Shown piece by piece: positions 16,788 to 25,212 of a stretch of DNA of 64,000 nucleotides; position 1 is the stretch's first letter, and each line of letters opens with the position of its first letter. The notes beneath the pieces were generated by a model. It saw nothing but the letters and a program-made list of their open reading frames with translations, was not told where the DNA came from and did not search any database. Made by a program: the position numbers and the translations under genes. Origin of the DNA: Rhodobacter sp. Har01 (GTDB taxonomy: Bacteria; Pseudomonadota; Alphaproteobacteria; Rhodobacterales; Rhodobacteraceae); assembly GCF_020564565.1 (NCBI RefSeq), contig NZ_JAJCTD010000001.1, positions 310,001-374,000 of the forward strand. Direction: 5' to 3'.

Positions 16788-16867
16788 CGCCGCAAGGACG
16801 CCGGACTTCTTCAGGGCGCTGTCCGAGATGTGCCGGGGCTTGCCGTCGGGCACCGTCTGGCGGCGGT

Positions 16868-17725
16868 TCAGGACAGCCTTGCCTTCAGCCAGGGCAGCAG
16901 AACAGTCGCCATCTCGGGCGCGGCCTCTTCATGCGCCAGGTGCCCCAGCCGCAGGAGTTCGACGTACTGCGCGGCCGGCATCCGGCCGGCACAGGCGCGC
17001 GAGATTCGCGCCGGCACGGTGCGGTCGCCGGTCGTCGCGATCAGCAGCGTCGGCACCGCGATCTGCGACAGCCGCGACAGCAGCGGTTCCAGTTTCCAGG
17101 CGGCCATCATGCCAAGCGTCCCGTCCACATGTGCCCGGTCCCGCACCAGCCGCAGGTATTGCCCCAGGCCCTCGGCATCCAGCCGCGATCCGGTCGAGGA
17201 GATCAACCGCTCGACCGTGGCCGGGTTGCCCCACAGGCGGGTGACGATGTCGGGCACGAAGGGAGTGGCCGCCAGCACCCGGGCGAAGACCGGGAACAGC
17301 ACCCCGGCCGCGCCCTCGAAGGTGCCAAGCGCCGCGTTCAGCCCTACCACGGCCCGAAGCGGCACGATCTCGGACAGCCGCAGCGCCAGCGCCGCCCCGG
17401 CGGAATGCCCGATCACGGCCTGCGGGCGCCAGCCGGCCTGGGCGATCAGCCGGGCCAGATCCTCGGCCTCGGCATCGATGCCCAGCCGCGCGCGATTGCC
17501 CGCCCGGGTGCAGCCCTGTCCGGGGTGATCGACGGCCAGCACGCGATAGCCGGCAAGCAGCGGGATCAGCGCCCGGTAACTGTGCGCCGAGCCGCCGGCG
17601 CCGTGCAGCAGCAACAGGTCAGGGCCTTCGCCGATGTCCAACACAGCCCAGTCGTTCGGCGCGCAGGCGATGCGCCGGATCCGGTCGCGGTACGGCCAGT
17701 CGCGGGGCAGGCGGGCAAGCTCCAT
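16868..17725 (-). CDS. bchO: BchO, alpha/beta hydrolase of the Mg-chelatase operon
   Basis: 285 residues, alpha/beta hydrolase fold: oxyanion motif LLHGAGGSAHS near 40-49, nucleophile elbow IGHSAGAALAL with Ser108, and a C-terminal histidine in RLGHLAHEEA. Always found with bchI and bchD in purple bacteria; a hydrolase or chaperone role in early bacteriochlorophyll synthesis is assumed, but the reaction is not established. ATG at 17725 lies seven bases after the bchD stop; in-frame codons upstream belong to bchD. Confidence 0.93.
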   Translation of the reverse strand: MELARLPRDWPYRDRIRRIACAPNDWAVLDIGEGPDLLLLHGAGGSAHSYRALIPLLAGYRVLAVDHPGQGCTRAGNRARLGIDAEAEDLARLIAQAGWRPQAVIGHSAGAALALRLSEIVPLRAVVGLNAALGTFEGAAGVLFPVFARVLAATPFVPDIVTRLWGNPATVERLISSTGSRLDAEGLGQYLRLVRDRAHVDGTLGMMAAWKLEPLLSRLSQIAVPTLLIATTGDRTVPARISRACAGRMPAAQYVELLRLGHLAHEEAAPEMATVLLPWLKARLS

Positions 17726-17732
17726 CGGACGA

Positions 17733-19412
17733 CTACCCCCCGAGGGCGGCTTCGAGAACGTTCGACAGCCGGTGCGCATCGGCGCGGGGCAGCGCAAGGT
17801 AGGTGCCGAGCATCGCCTTTGACAGCAGTTGCAGCGATGGCTGCGGCCGGTTCGCGGTGTCGATGATCAGCGTCGGCACCAGCGTCGCCCGGATCGCCTG
17901 CGCCGCCTTCAGCGCATCGGCTTCGGCCTTGGGGCGGTCGGCGGTGCCGTCCAGCGCAATGTTGCCGCGGCCGTCGGTCAGGATGGCGATGGTCGGCGTC
18001 AGCCCGCGCTTGCGGGCGTGGTCGGCGGTGTGCATCGCCAGCGTCAGCCCCGAGGCCAAGGGCGTGCCGCCGCCGCCGGGCAGCGCGCAGAGCCGCCGCT
18101 TGGTCTGCACCAGGCTGCGGGTGGGCGGCAGGATCAGTTCGGCCGTCACCCCGCGGAACGCCAGCAGCGCGACATGGTCGCGGCGGGCATAGGCCTGGCC
18201 CAGCAGCAACTCGATCGCGCCCTTGGCTTCGGCCAGCCGGGCAAAGGCCGATGAGCCGGAGGCATCGACGGCAAAGATCAACACGCGGTCCGACATCTCC
18301 TTGAACCGCTTGAGCCGCAGGTCCGACCCGCGCACCAGCAGCACCGCTTCGGGGCGGTTCGCCTCGCGCCGGCGCAGCGGTTGCCAGGGGGCGGCGGCCC
18401 GCAAGGTCGCCACCAGGTCGATATGCGCGCCGGGCACCAGCCGGCCGGGCCGCGACGGCAGCGGCCGGCCGCGCCGGTTGCCCTGCTTTTCGTCGCCGGT
18501 GCCCGAGGCGCCCTTGGCCACCCGCGCAGCGCGGCCGGCGGCCAGGTGTTCCAGCAGGCCCTCGGGCAGGGCGGCGCGCACCGCCTCGACCAGCATCTCC
18601 TCGGGGATCGAGGTGTCGTCCTGCTGGTTCTCGGACGGGCCCTGGTCGTGCTGGTCCTCGGGCGGCGGTGGGGGCGGCGGCTGGTCGGGGTCCTGCGATT
18701 GTTCGGGCATCGGCAGGGCGCGGTGGGCATAGGTCAGGTCGGCCGCGACCTTCAGATCGTCCTCGGTCACCACCGGGCGGCCCATCAGCGCGGCATGGGC
18801 GCGGGCGGCGGCGATCGCCAGCAGCGGCGCGCGCATCGACTGGATGCCCAACTGTGCCGCAGCGCGTGTCAGCAGTGTGGCAGCGTCCTCGGTCACGCGC
18901 ACGGCTGGCAGGCGGGCGCGGGCTTCGGCCAGCGTCGTCGGGTCCAGCGCCAGCGGATCGGTGTCCGACCAGACGATGCCCTCCAGCGAGACGAAGAACC
19001 CCAGCCGGTCGGCCAGCGCCGACGGCAGGGTCTCGTCGGGATCAGCCGCTTCGTCCAGCGCGATGAGGCAGTGCCGCGGCTCGTCCAGCGCGGTGGCCAG
19101 CCGGGCGGCCAGACCGGGCGGCGTGCGCTCGGCCATGGTCAGCACCAGCGCGGTGGGGTCGGCCAGAAGGCCGCGCGTCATCACCGGACGGCCCGCGGCC
19201 AGCGTGGACGACAGGTCAAGCCCGCCATACAGCGCATCGTCCGCCACCGTCGGGTGCAATCGGCGCAACGGCAGCGGTATGGCCTGGAGGGCCTCGGTCA
19301 CCCGGTCGCGCAGCGCACCCGCGCGGGCACGCAACCACAGCCCCTTCAACCCGGCCGGATCGATGGCCAGCAGGGAGAGGGCGGTTTCCGCCCGTTGCAG
19401 GGGCGGAATCAG
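17733..19412 (-). CDS. bchD: BchD, magnesium chelatase subunit D (non-ATG start)
   Basis: AAA+ plus VWA subunit that links the BchI ring to BchH. 559 residues if it starts at CTG 19412-19410, matching the 558-561 of Rhodobacter proteins. Order: degenerate AAA+ domain (1-240), Pro-rich and acidic linker (QPPPPPPPEDQHDQG), VWA domain with MIDAS motif VDASGSS. No ATG, GTG or TTG lies within 21 codons of the expected N-terminus (LQRAETALSLLAIDP). The CTG overlaps the bchI stop as CTGA and has GAGG seven bases upstream; ATT in the next codon is the alternative. Confidence 0.92.
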   Translation of the reverse strand: MIPPLQRAETALSLLAIDPAGLKGLWLRARAGALRDRVTEALQAIPLPLRRLHPTVADDALYGGLDLSSTLAAGRPVMTRGLLADPTALVLTMAERTPPGLAARLATALDEPRHCLIALDEAADPDETLPSALADRLGFFVSLEGIVWSDTDPLALDPTTLAEARARLPAVRVTEDAATLLTRAAAQLGIQSMRAPLLAIAAARAHAALMGRPVVTEDDLKVAADLTYAHRALPMPEQSQDPDQPPPPPPPEDQHDQGPSENQQDDTSIPEEMLVEAVRAALPEGLLEHLAAGRAARVAKGASGTGDEKQGNRRGRPLPSRPGRLVPGAHIDLVATLRAAAPWQPLRRREANRPEAVLLVRGSDLRLKRFKEMSDRVLIFAVDASGSSAFARLAEAKGAIELLLGQAYARRDHVALLAFRGVTAELILPPTRSLVQTKRRLCALPGGGGTPLASGLTLAMHTADHARKRGLTPTIAILTDGRGNIALDGTADRPKAEADALKAAQAIRATLVPTLIIDTANRPQPSLQLLSKAMLGTYLALPRADAHRLSNVLEAALGG

Positions 19413-20413
19413 GGTAGGACCTCGGTCAAGGACCGCGCCACGCGGGCGCCCGAGCCGGCCTCGTCCAGCGGATCGCGGCGCAGGCGGTGCGACAGCGCCA
19501 TCGGCGCCACGGCGCGCAGATGCGCCCGGGTGACCGCCGGCGAGGCCTCGAAGGCGGCCAGCGCCCGGCCGGCACGCAGCAGCGTTAACTCGCCCCGCAG
19601 CCCGTCGGACCCCAGCGCGATGCAGAGCGCGGCGCAATCGTGCAGGGTGGTGTTCGGGGTTTCCAGCTTGGGCAGCGCCTCGCGCGCGGCGAGGATCTGG
19701 TTGCGCAAGCCCGCGTCCATGGGGCGCCAGAGCGACATGAACGTCTCGTAGTCGTTCTCATAGGCATCGCGGCGCTTGATCACCTCGATCCGGGTTTCGA
19801 TGTCGCGCGGCGAAGTGACTTCGACCGACAGGCCGAAGCGGTCGAGGAGTTGCGGCCTGAGCTCGCCCTCTTCCGGGTTGCCCGAGCCGACCAGCACGAA
19901 CCGCGCCGGGTGGCGGATCGACAGGCCCTCGCGTTCCACCACGTTCTCGCCCGACTGGGCGACGTCCAGCAAGAGATCGACGATGTGGTCCTCCAGCAGG
20001 TTCACTTCGTCGATATAGAGATAGCCGCGGTTGGCCCGCGCCAAGAGGCCCGGCTCGAACGCCTTTTCGCCCCGCGTCAGCGCGCGCTCGATGTCCAGCG
20101 CGCCCACCACGCGGTCTTCGGTCACCCCCAGCGGCAGGTCGACCACCGGTGTCGGCTTGGTGACGATCCTGTCCGATCCGATCTGCGCCCATTCTGGGCA
20201 CAGCTCGCGCCGGGCCGAGTTCACCGGGCAGCCTTCCACCGCCTCGATCGGCGGCAGCAGGGCGGCCAGCGCGCGGACGGCGGTCGATTTGCCGGTGCCG
20301 CGGTCGCCGAACACCAGCACGCCGCCGATGCCGGGGTCGATGGCGGTCAGGACCATGGCCGTCTTCATGGCATCCTGGCCGACGATCGCCGAGAAGGGGA
20401 AGGGCTGGCGCAT
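19409..20413 (-). CDS. bchI: BchI, magnesium chelatase ATPase subunit I
   Basis: AAA+ ATPase that powers Mg insertion together with BchD. 334 residues, the same length as in R. sphaeroides. Walker A GDRGTGKST at 37-45, Walker B YLYIDEVNLL, sensor region VGSGNPEEGELRPQLLDRF. ATG at 20413 (MRQPFPFSAIVGQD) chosen over upstream frame because the conserved N-terminus begins here. It follows crtA by 17 bases and overlaps bchD by four. Confidence 0.97.
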   Translation of the reverse strand: MRQPFPFSAIVGQDAMKTAMVLTAIDPGIGGVLVFGDRGTGKSTAVRALAALLPPIEAVEGCPVNSARRELCPEWAQIGSDRIVTKPTPVVDLPLGVTEDRVVGALDIERALTRGEKAFEPGLLARANRGYLYIDEVNLLEDHIVDLLLDVAQSGENVVEREGLSIRHPARFVLVGSGNPEEGELRPQLLDRFGLSVEVTSPRDIETRIEVIKRRDAYENDYETFMSLWRPMDAGLRNQILAAREALPKLETPNTTLHDCAALCIALGSDGLRGELTLLRAGRALAAFEASPAVTRAHLRAVAPMALSHRLRRDPLDEAGSGARVARSLTEVLP

Positions 20414-20430
20414 CCTTCGGTCTCCTGATT

Positions 20431-21225
20431 TCAGTAGTGCGAGCGCGCTTTCGCGCGTTCGCGGGCGCCGACGCTGGCCCGCTCGGCCGACAGCGCCGCG
20501 GCCTTGGGAGAAACGCCCGGCTTCGCCGGGGTCAGCAGGCTGGCAAGCGACTTGCCGCCCCAGCTGCCGGTCGCGCCCAGCAGGCGGAAGCGGGCGTAAA
20601 GCTCTTCGACGAACCACCTCTCGTCGCGCACCGACTTGATGGCCTGGCCGTGCACGGTGTTGCCGCGGGCGAAATTGGACATGGTGGTGGTGTCGGGCCA
20701 GACCGAGAAGGTGGACTGGAACAGCAGCGGCATCTCGCCGAGGCCGATCTTGAACATCACGTTCGGATCGGCGCCGATCCGGCGCGAGATCTCGGGCTCA
20801 CGCGACCAGAACGAGTTGAAATGCTTGAGCTTGATCTGGGCGCGGGTCAGCGCGACCATCGGGCCCTTGCCGGTGTCGGGCATCGGCGTGAACGGGTTCA
20901 CCCGGCCCCAGCTCCCGCGCGAGGCGATCGGGCTGAGGAAGAGATCGCCCGACTCGATCGTGCGGCTGCGCCAGCGGCGCCAGACGGTGCCCTTCTCGGT
21001 GCGGGCGCGGGCGGTGGCCTCGTCCGGCCAGACGGCCCAGATGCCCCAGACATCCCAGTTCGGCCGCGGGGTGAACCCCTCGCCGGTACCGGAGCCGCAG
21101 AGCTTGAAGAACTGCAGGTCGTCTTCCTTGCGAAGGGCAAAGCGGGCCATCGCCATCTGGCCGATCATCCAGAGGCGATTCTGCGCCCCCTTGATGCGGA
21201 AAAGGGAAAGGCTTGCAACGGGCAT
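20431..21225 (-). CDS. crtA: CrtA, spheroidene monooxygenase
   Basis: Introduces the C2 keto group into spheroidene to give spheroidenone in the presence of oxygen. 264 residues. Recognised by the segments ALRKEDDLQFFKLCGSG, WGIWAVWPDE, TRAQIKLKHFNSFW and FSVWPDTTTMSNFARG. The C-terminal 30 residues are Ala/Arg rich and look disordered. AGGAA lies eight bases before the ATG. First gene of crtA-bchI-bchD-bchO, divergent from crtI, with PpsR sites in the shared promoter. Its presence predicts a spheroidene-pathway phototroph. Confidence 0.95.
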   Translation of the reverse strand: MPVASLSLFRIKGAQNRLWMIGQMAMARFALRKEDDLQFFKLCGSGTGEGFTPRPNWDVWGIWAVWPDEATARARTEKGTVWRRWRSRTIESGDLFLSPIASRGSWGRVNPFTPMPDTGKGPMVALTRAQIKLKHFNSFWSREPEISRRIGADPNVMFKIGLGEMPLLFQSTFSVWPDTTTMSNFARGNTVHGQAIKSVRDERWFVEELYARFRLLGATGSWGGKSLASLLTPAKPGVSPKAAALSAERASVGARERAKARSHY

Positions 21226-21242
21226 CGGGGCGTTTCCTAGAT

Positions 21243-21260
21243 TGTCAGATGAGTGTGACA
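21243..21260. promoter_or_regulatory. PpsR/CrtJ operator upstream of crtA
   Basis: TGTCAGATGAGTGTGACA, exact TGT-N12-ACA, 17 bases in front of the crtA ATG and inside the crtA/crtI divergent region. With the site at 21319 it forms a pair spaced 76 bases (start to start), about seven helical turns. Confidence 0.8.
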
Positions 21261-21317
21261 GCTACTCCAGGTGAGCGGAAGGTTAAATGACATACGTCAG
21301 TGCGGCAGGGCGACATA

Positions 21318-21345
21318 TTGTCAATCTGCATTGACAGTCTATCAT
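21318..21345 (+). promoter_or_regulatory. Candidate crtI promoter (leaderless) overlapping an operator
   Basis: TTGTCA (21318-21323) and TATCAT (21340-21345) are spaced by 16 bases and each differs by one base from sigma-70 consensus. Transcription would begin near 21352-21353, at the ATG of crtI, giving a leaderless message; no Shine-Dalgarno sequence precedes either candidate ATG. Prediction only. Confidence 0.45.
21319..21336. promoter_or_regulatory. PpsR/CrtJ operator upstream of crtI
   Basis: TGTCAATCTGCATTGACA, exact TGT-N12-ACA with perfect six-base inverted ends. It covers the -35 hexamer and spacer of the candidate crtI promoter, a position where repressor binding would exclude RNA polymerase. 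Confidence 0.82.
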
Positions 21346-21352
21346 GGCGCGC

Positions 21353-22945
21353 ATGACCCAATCCCCTCGCTCCGGCCCCGCCTTCGTCCCGTCCAGAAAC
21401 CCTCTTCCCAAGCCTGACCCGGTCGCCGCCATCGTTGTCGGCGCCGGTCTGGGCGGTCTTGCCGCCGCCATGCGGCTGGGTGCCAAGGGCTATCGCGTCA
21501 CCGTCATCGACAAGTTGGACAAGCCTGGCGGCCGTGCCTCTTCGATCAGCAAGGGCGGCCACCGCTTCGATCTGGGCCCGACCATCGTCACCGTGCCGCA
21601 AGGTCTGCGCGATCTCTGGGCCGTCTGCGGCCGCAGCTTCGACCGCGACGTCAAGCTGGTGCCGATGGATCCTTTCTACGAGATCCGCTTCAAGGACGGC
21701 GAGACATTCACCATGCGGCAGAGCGAGGCCGCGATGCGGGACGAGGTCGCCCGCATCTCGCCCGGCGACTTGGGGGGCTACGAGAAGTTCCTGAACGATG
21801 CCGAGAAACGCTATGATTTCGGCTATGAGGACCTGGGCCGCCGCCCGATGAACAAGCTGTGGGAGCTGATCAAGGTCCTGCCCCGTTTTGCCGTTCTGCG
21901 CGCCGACAAGTCGGTCTATGCCCATGCCGCGAGCCGGGTGAAGGATGACCACCTGCGCTTTGCCCTGTCGTTCCATCCGCTGTTCATCGGCGGCGACCCG
22001 TTCCATGTGACCTCGATGTACATCCTGGTCAGCCATCTGGAGAAAGCCTTCGGCGTTCATTACGCGATGGGCGGCATCCAGGCCATCGCCAGTGCCATGG
22101 TCAAGGTGATCGAGGAACAGGGAGGCAAGGTCCGTCTGCGCGAGGAGGTCGACGAGATCCTGGCCGAGAACAACCGTGTCAGCGGGGTGCGGCTGGCCAG
22201 CGGCGAGGTGCTGCCGGCGGCTGTGGTGGTGTCGAACGCCGATGCGGGCCACACTTACGACCGACTTCTGCGCAACCGCTTCAAGTGGCGCTGGACACCC
22301 GAGGCGCTGAAGCGCCGGCGCTGGTCGATGGGCCTTTTCGTCTGGCATTTCGGCACCAAGGGCACCGCCAAGATGTGGCAGGACGTCGGCCACCATACGG
22401 TCGTCGTCGGCCCGCGCTACAAGGGCCATGTGCACGACATCTTCATGCGCGGCCACCTGGCCAAGGACATGAGCCTGTATGTCCACCGCCCCAGCGTCAC
22501 CGACCCTTCGGTCGCGCCGCGCGGCGATGACACCTTCTACGCGCTGTCGCCGGTGCCCCACCTGGGGCATGAGGGCGTGGACTGGTCGGTCGAGGCCGAC
22601 CGCTACCGCGACCGGGTGGCCGAAGTGCTGGAGCAGCGGCTGATCCCCGGTTTCCGCGAGAAGCTGACCGAAAGCGTGGTCTTCACGCCGGAAACCTTCC
22701 GCGACCGCTATCTGTCGCCCTATGGCTCGGGCTTCTCGATCGAGCCGCGCATCCTGCAATCGGCCTGGTTCCGGCCGCACAACGTGTCTGAGGAACTGCC
22801 GGGCCTGTATCTGGCGGGCGCGGGCACGCACCCGGGCGCGGGCGTGCCGGGGGTGCTGGGCACCGCCGAGGTGCTGGCACAGCTTGTGCCGGATGCCCCG
22901 AAGGCGATGGCGCAGACGGCCAAGCAAAGGATGGCCGCGGAATGA
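21353..22945 (+). CDS. crtI: CrtI, phytoene desaturase (neurosporene-forming type)
   Basis: FAD-dependent desaturase; Rhodobacter enzymes make three desaturations to neurosporene. 530 residues from the ATG at 21353 (MTQSPRSGPAF); the ATG at 21344 would add MAR but falls within a likely -10 element. FAD-binding motif IVVGAGLGGLAAAMRLGAKG near 26-45, GGRASSISKGGHRFDLGPT, and the C-terminal signature LYLAGAGTHPGAGVPGVLG. The N-terminus before the FAD motif is longer and Pro-rich compared with R. sphaeroides. crtB overlaps its stop by four bases. Confidence 0.95.
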   Translation: MTQSPRSGPAFVPSRNPLPKPDPVAAIVVGAGLGGLAAAMRLGAKGYRVTVIDKLDKPGGRASSISKGGHRFDLGPTIVTVPQGLRDLWAVCGRSFDRDVKLVPMDPFYEIRFKDGETFTMRQSEAAMRDEVARISPGDLGGYEKFLNDAEKRYDFGYEDLGRRPMNKLWELIKVLPRFAVLRADKSVYAHAASRVKDDHLRFALSFHPLFIGGDPFHVTSMYILVSHLEKAFGVHYAMGGIQAIASAMVKVIEEQGGKVRLREEVDEILAENNRVSGVRLASGEVLPAAVVVSNADAGHTYDRLLRNRFKWRWTPEALKRRRWSMGLFVWHFGTKGTAKMWQDVGHHTVVVGPRYKGHVHDIFMRGHLAKDMSLYVHRPSVTDPSVAPRGDDTFYALSPVPHLGHEGVDWSVEADRYRDRVAEVLEQRLIPGFREKLTESVVFTPETFRDRYLSPYGSGFSIEPRILQSAWFRPHNVSEELPGLYLAGAGTHPGAGVPGVLGTAEVLAQLVPDAPKAMAQTAKQRMAAE

Positions 22946-23985
22946 TCGCACAAGCCGATCTCGAAGCCTGCACGGCAGCAATCCGGACCGGGTCGCTGTC
23001 GTTTCACGCAGCGTCAAGGTTGTTGCCGAAATCGGTGCGCGATCCGGCGCTGGCGCTGTATGCCTTCTGCCGGTTGTCCGACGATGCCGTGGACGAAGGC
23101 TCCGACAAGACCGCCGCCGTCCTGCACCTGCGCGACCGGCTGGACCGGGTCTATGCCGGCCGCCCCTTCGATGCACCGGCGGACCGGGCCTTTGCGGCGG
23201 TGGTCGAGGACTACGAGATGCCTCGCGCGCTGCCCGATGCCTTGCTTGAGGGCATGGCCTGGGACGCGGTCGGGCGGCGCTACAACACCTTCTCGGGCGT
23301 GATGGACTATTCCGCGCGGGTGGCGGCGGCGGTGGGCGCCATGATGTGCGTGCTGATGCGGGTGCGCGACGCCGACGCGCTGGCGCGGGCCTGCGACCTG
23401 GGCCTGGCAATGCAATTGACCAACATCGCCCGCGACGTGGGCGAGGATGCCCGCGCCGGCCGGGTCTATCTGCCGCTGGACTGGCTGGCCGAAGAGGGCA
23501 TCACGCCCGAGGCGCTGTTTGCCGCCGAGGGGGCGTCGCAGGGGCTGCGGCGGGTGGTGCGGCGGCTCTTGGCGCAGGCGCGGCGGCTGTATTGGCGGTC
23601 GGAATCGGGGATTTCGGCATTGCCCTTCGCCAGCCGGCCCGGCATCTGGGCGGCACGGCTGATCTATGATGGGATCGGCGGCCAGGTGGAACGCAACGGC
23701 TGTGACAGCATGCGGACGCGGGCGCATACCTCGGGCAGGCGCAAGGCGCTGTGGCTGGGGGAATCGGCGCTGCGGTCGGTGATTTGTTCGGTGATGCCGC
23801 AGCCCGCGATGCTGCATGCCCGGCCCGAGGCGGAGGTGGCCTTCCTGGTCGAGGCCGCCGCGCGCTCAAAGCCGGCGCGCGGCCGCAGCGAGGCGCTGAT
23901 CTCGGTTCTGGCACAACTGGAGGCAAACGACCGCCGCCGCCGGGCCGCCGGGAACCAGACGCGGCGTGCAGGCGTTGGGGTGTAA
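22942..23985 (+). CDS. crtB: CrtB, phytoene synthase
   Basis: Condenses two geranylgeranyl diphosphates to phytoene. 347 residues. Both Asp-rich Mg-binding motifs are present: LSDDAVDEG near residue 47 and LTNIARDVGEDA near residue 161, and the RVYLPLDWL segment follows. ATGA overlap with crtI. Codon use is very GC-rich, as in the neighbours. tspO follows after 18 bases. Confidence 0.96.
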   Translation: MIAQADLEACTAAIRTGSLSFHAASRLLPKSVRDPALALYAFCRLSDDAVDEGSDKTAAVLHLRDRLDRVYAGRPFDAPADRAFAAVVEDYEMPRALPDALLEGMAWDAVGRRYNTFSGVMDYSARVAAAVGAMMCVLMRVRDADALARACDLGLAMQLTNIARDVGEDARAGRVYLPLDWLAEEGITPEALFAAEGASQGLRRVVRRLLAQARRLYWRSESGISALPFASRPGIWAARLIYDGIGGQVERNGCDSMRTRAHTSGRRKALWLGESALRSVICSVMPQPAMLHARPEAEVAFLVEAAARSKPARGRSEALISVLAQLEANDRRRRAAGNQTRRAGVGV

Positions 23986-24003
23986 CCCGTCCGGAGGGAA
24001 CCG

Positions 24004-24465
24004 ATGGACCTGTCGATCTTTCTGACTTACCTCGCCGCCTGTGGCGCGGCGGCGGCGACGGGGGCGATGTTCTCGCCCGGCGAATGGTATGACGGGCTGA
24101 AGAAACCGGATTGGACGCCGCCGCGATGGGTGTTCCCCACCGCTTGGACCACGCTTTACCTGCTGAGCGCGGTGGCCGCGGCGCGGCTGTCGGCGGTCGA
24201 GGGCAATGCCCAGGTGATGGCCTTCTGGGCTGCACAGATCGCTTTCAACACGCTGTGGTCGCCGGTGTTCTTCGGCCTGCGCAAGATCAAGGCGGCGCTG
24301 GTGCCGATGGCCGGGCTGTGGCTGTCGGTGGTGCTGCTGACGCTCTGGGCCTTCCCGTTGGACATCTGGTCGGGGCTGATGCTGGTGCCCTATGTGATCT
24401 GGGTCTCGGCCGCCGGGGCGCTGAACCTGTCGGTGGTGCGACTGAACCCCGGGGAATCAGGCTGA
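24004..24465 (+). CDS. tspO: TspO, tryptophan-rich sensory protein
   Basis: Outer-membrane TspO/MBR (peripheral benzodiazepine receptor) family; in R. sphaeroides it binds or exports porphyrin intermediates and lowers photosynthesis gene expression under oxygen. 153 residues, five transmembrane helices, with the Trp/Pro signatures KKPDWTPPRWVFPTAWT and FNTLWSPVFFGL. GGAGGG lies five bases before the ATG. Third gene of crtI-crtB-tspO. In Rhodobacter crtC follows; here the next gene is an unrelated reductase on the other strand whose last codons overlap the end of tspO. Confidence 0.95.
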   Translation: MDLSIFLTYLAACGAAAATGAMFSPGEWYDGLKKPDWTPPRWVFPTAWTTLYLLSAVAAARLSAVEGNAQVMAFWAAQIAFNTLWSPVFFGLRKIKAALVPMAGLWLSVVLLTLWAFPLDIWSGLMLVPYVIWVSAAGALNLSVVRLNPGESG

Positions 24466-25119
24466 GATCTGGTCCAGGATGCGGCTGGCCTCGGCGCGCG
24501 GATCGGCCAGCCGGGCGCGGTCCTCGCCGGGGTGGAATCGGGCGCGCAACGCGGTCGGCATCGGCGCAGGTGTGGCGATGACGACGCGGGGGGCGGTTTT
24601 CTGCGTCTCGGTCGCCCAGGCGCGGACCAGTGCCATCTGCCCCGCCTTCGAGGCGCCATAGCTGGCCGAGAAGGCGCTGCCGGGCATCGGATCATCGAAG
24701 AACAGCGCTGTGCCCTGGCCCAGCCGCAGCAGCGGGTCCACTGCGGTGATCAGGAAAGCAGCGGCCCGCAGGTTGACGGCCAGCGACGTGTCGAGATCCT
24801 TCATGTCGACCGACGGTGCTGGCGCCAGCGACTCGGCCCGGATCGCGGTATGCGCCCAGAGTTGCAGCCCGCCCCAGCGATCGTGGATGGACCGGCACAG
24901 ATGGCGCATGGCGTCGTCGTCGGTCACGTCCATCGGTGCCAGGGTCAGCCCGCCGGCCCCGGGCATGGCCGCCGCCTTGACCCTGTCGTCCAGCGCTTCA
25001 AGCCCGCCCACGGTGCGGGCGACGGCGACGACGTGCCAGCCGCGCAGGGCCAGCTGTTCGGCCAAGGCAAGACCGAGGCCGCGCGAGGCTCCGGTGACGA
25101 GGGCGATCTTCTGGGTCAT
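24457..25119 (-). CDS. Short-chain dehydrogenase/reductase
   Basis: 220 residues, classical SDR: NAD(P) motif LVTGASRGLGLALAEQLAL from residue 7, second acidic position in MDVTDDD, and catalytic YGASK in FSASYGASKAGQM. Substrate unknown. The frame is open upstream to 25191 but the ATG at 25119 directly precedes the fold. Its 3' end overlaps that of tspO by nine bases, so the two genes converge. It marks the right border of the photosynthesis cluster; the genes to its right are housekeeping. Confidence 0.88.
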   Translation of the reverse strand: MTQKIALVTGASRGLGLALAEQLALRGWHVVAVARTVGGLEALDDRVKAAAMPGAGGLTLAPMDVTDDDAMRHLCRSIHDRWGGLQLWAHTAIRAESLAPAPSVDMKDLDTSLAVNLRAAAFLITAVDPLLRLGQGTALFFDDPMPGSAFSASYGASKAGQMALVRAWATETQKTAPRVVIATPAPMPTALRARFHPGEDRARLADPRAEASRILDQISA

Positions 25120-25146
25120 GGCGGGTCTTGTCCTTGGGCCGGGGAA

Positions 25147-25205
25147 CCGGGGGCTTCGCGCCCCCGGACCCCCGCGGGGTATTTCAGCCAAGATGAAGGG
25201 GCAAG
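25147..25205. repeat. Intergenic GC-hairpin element, copy 1
   Basis: An eight-pair stem CCGGGGGC/GCCCCCGG with loop TTCGC, then CCCCGCGGGG, then GTATTT and AGATGAAGGGG. The same order occurs at 62045-62099 and, inverted, at 45850-45905. It lies between the SDR and DUF1801 genes, both leftward, and may act as terminator or as a repeated extragenic palindrome. Confidence 0.6.
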
Positions 25206-25212
25206 AGGAGAG

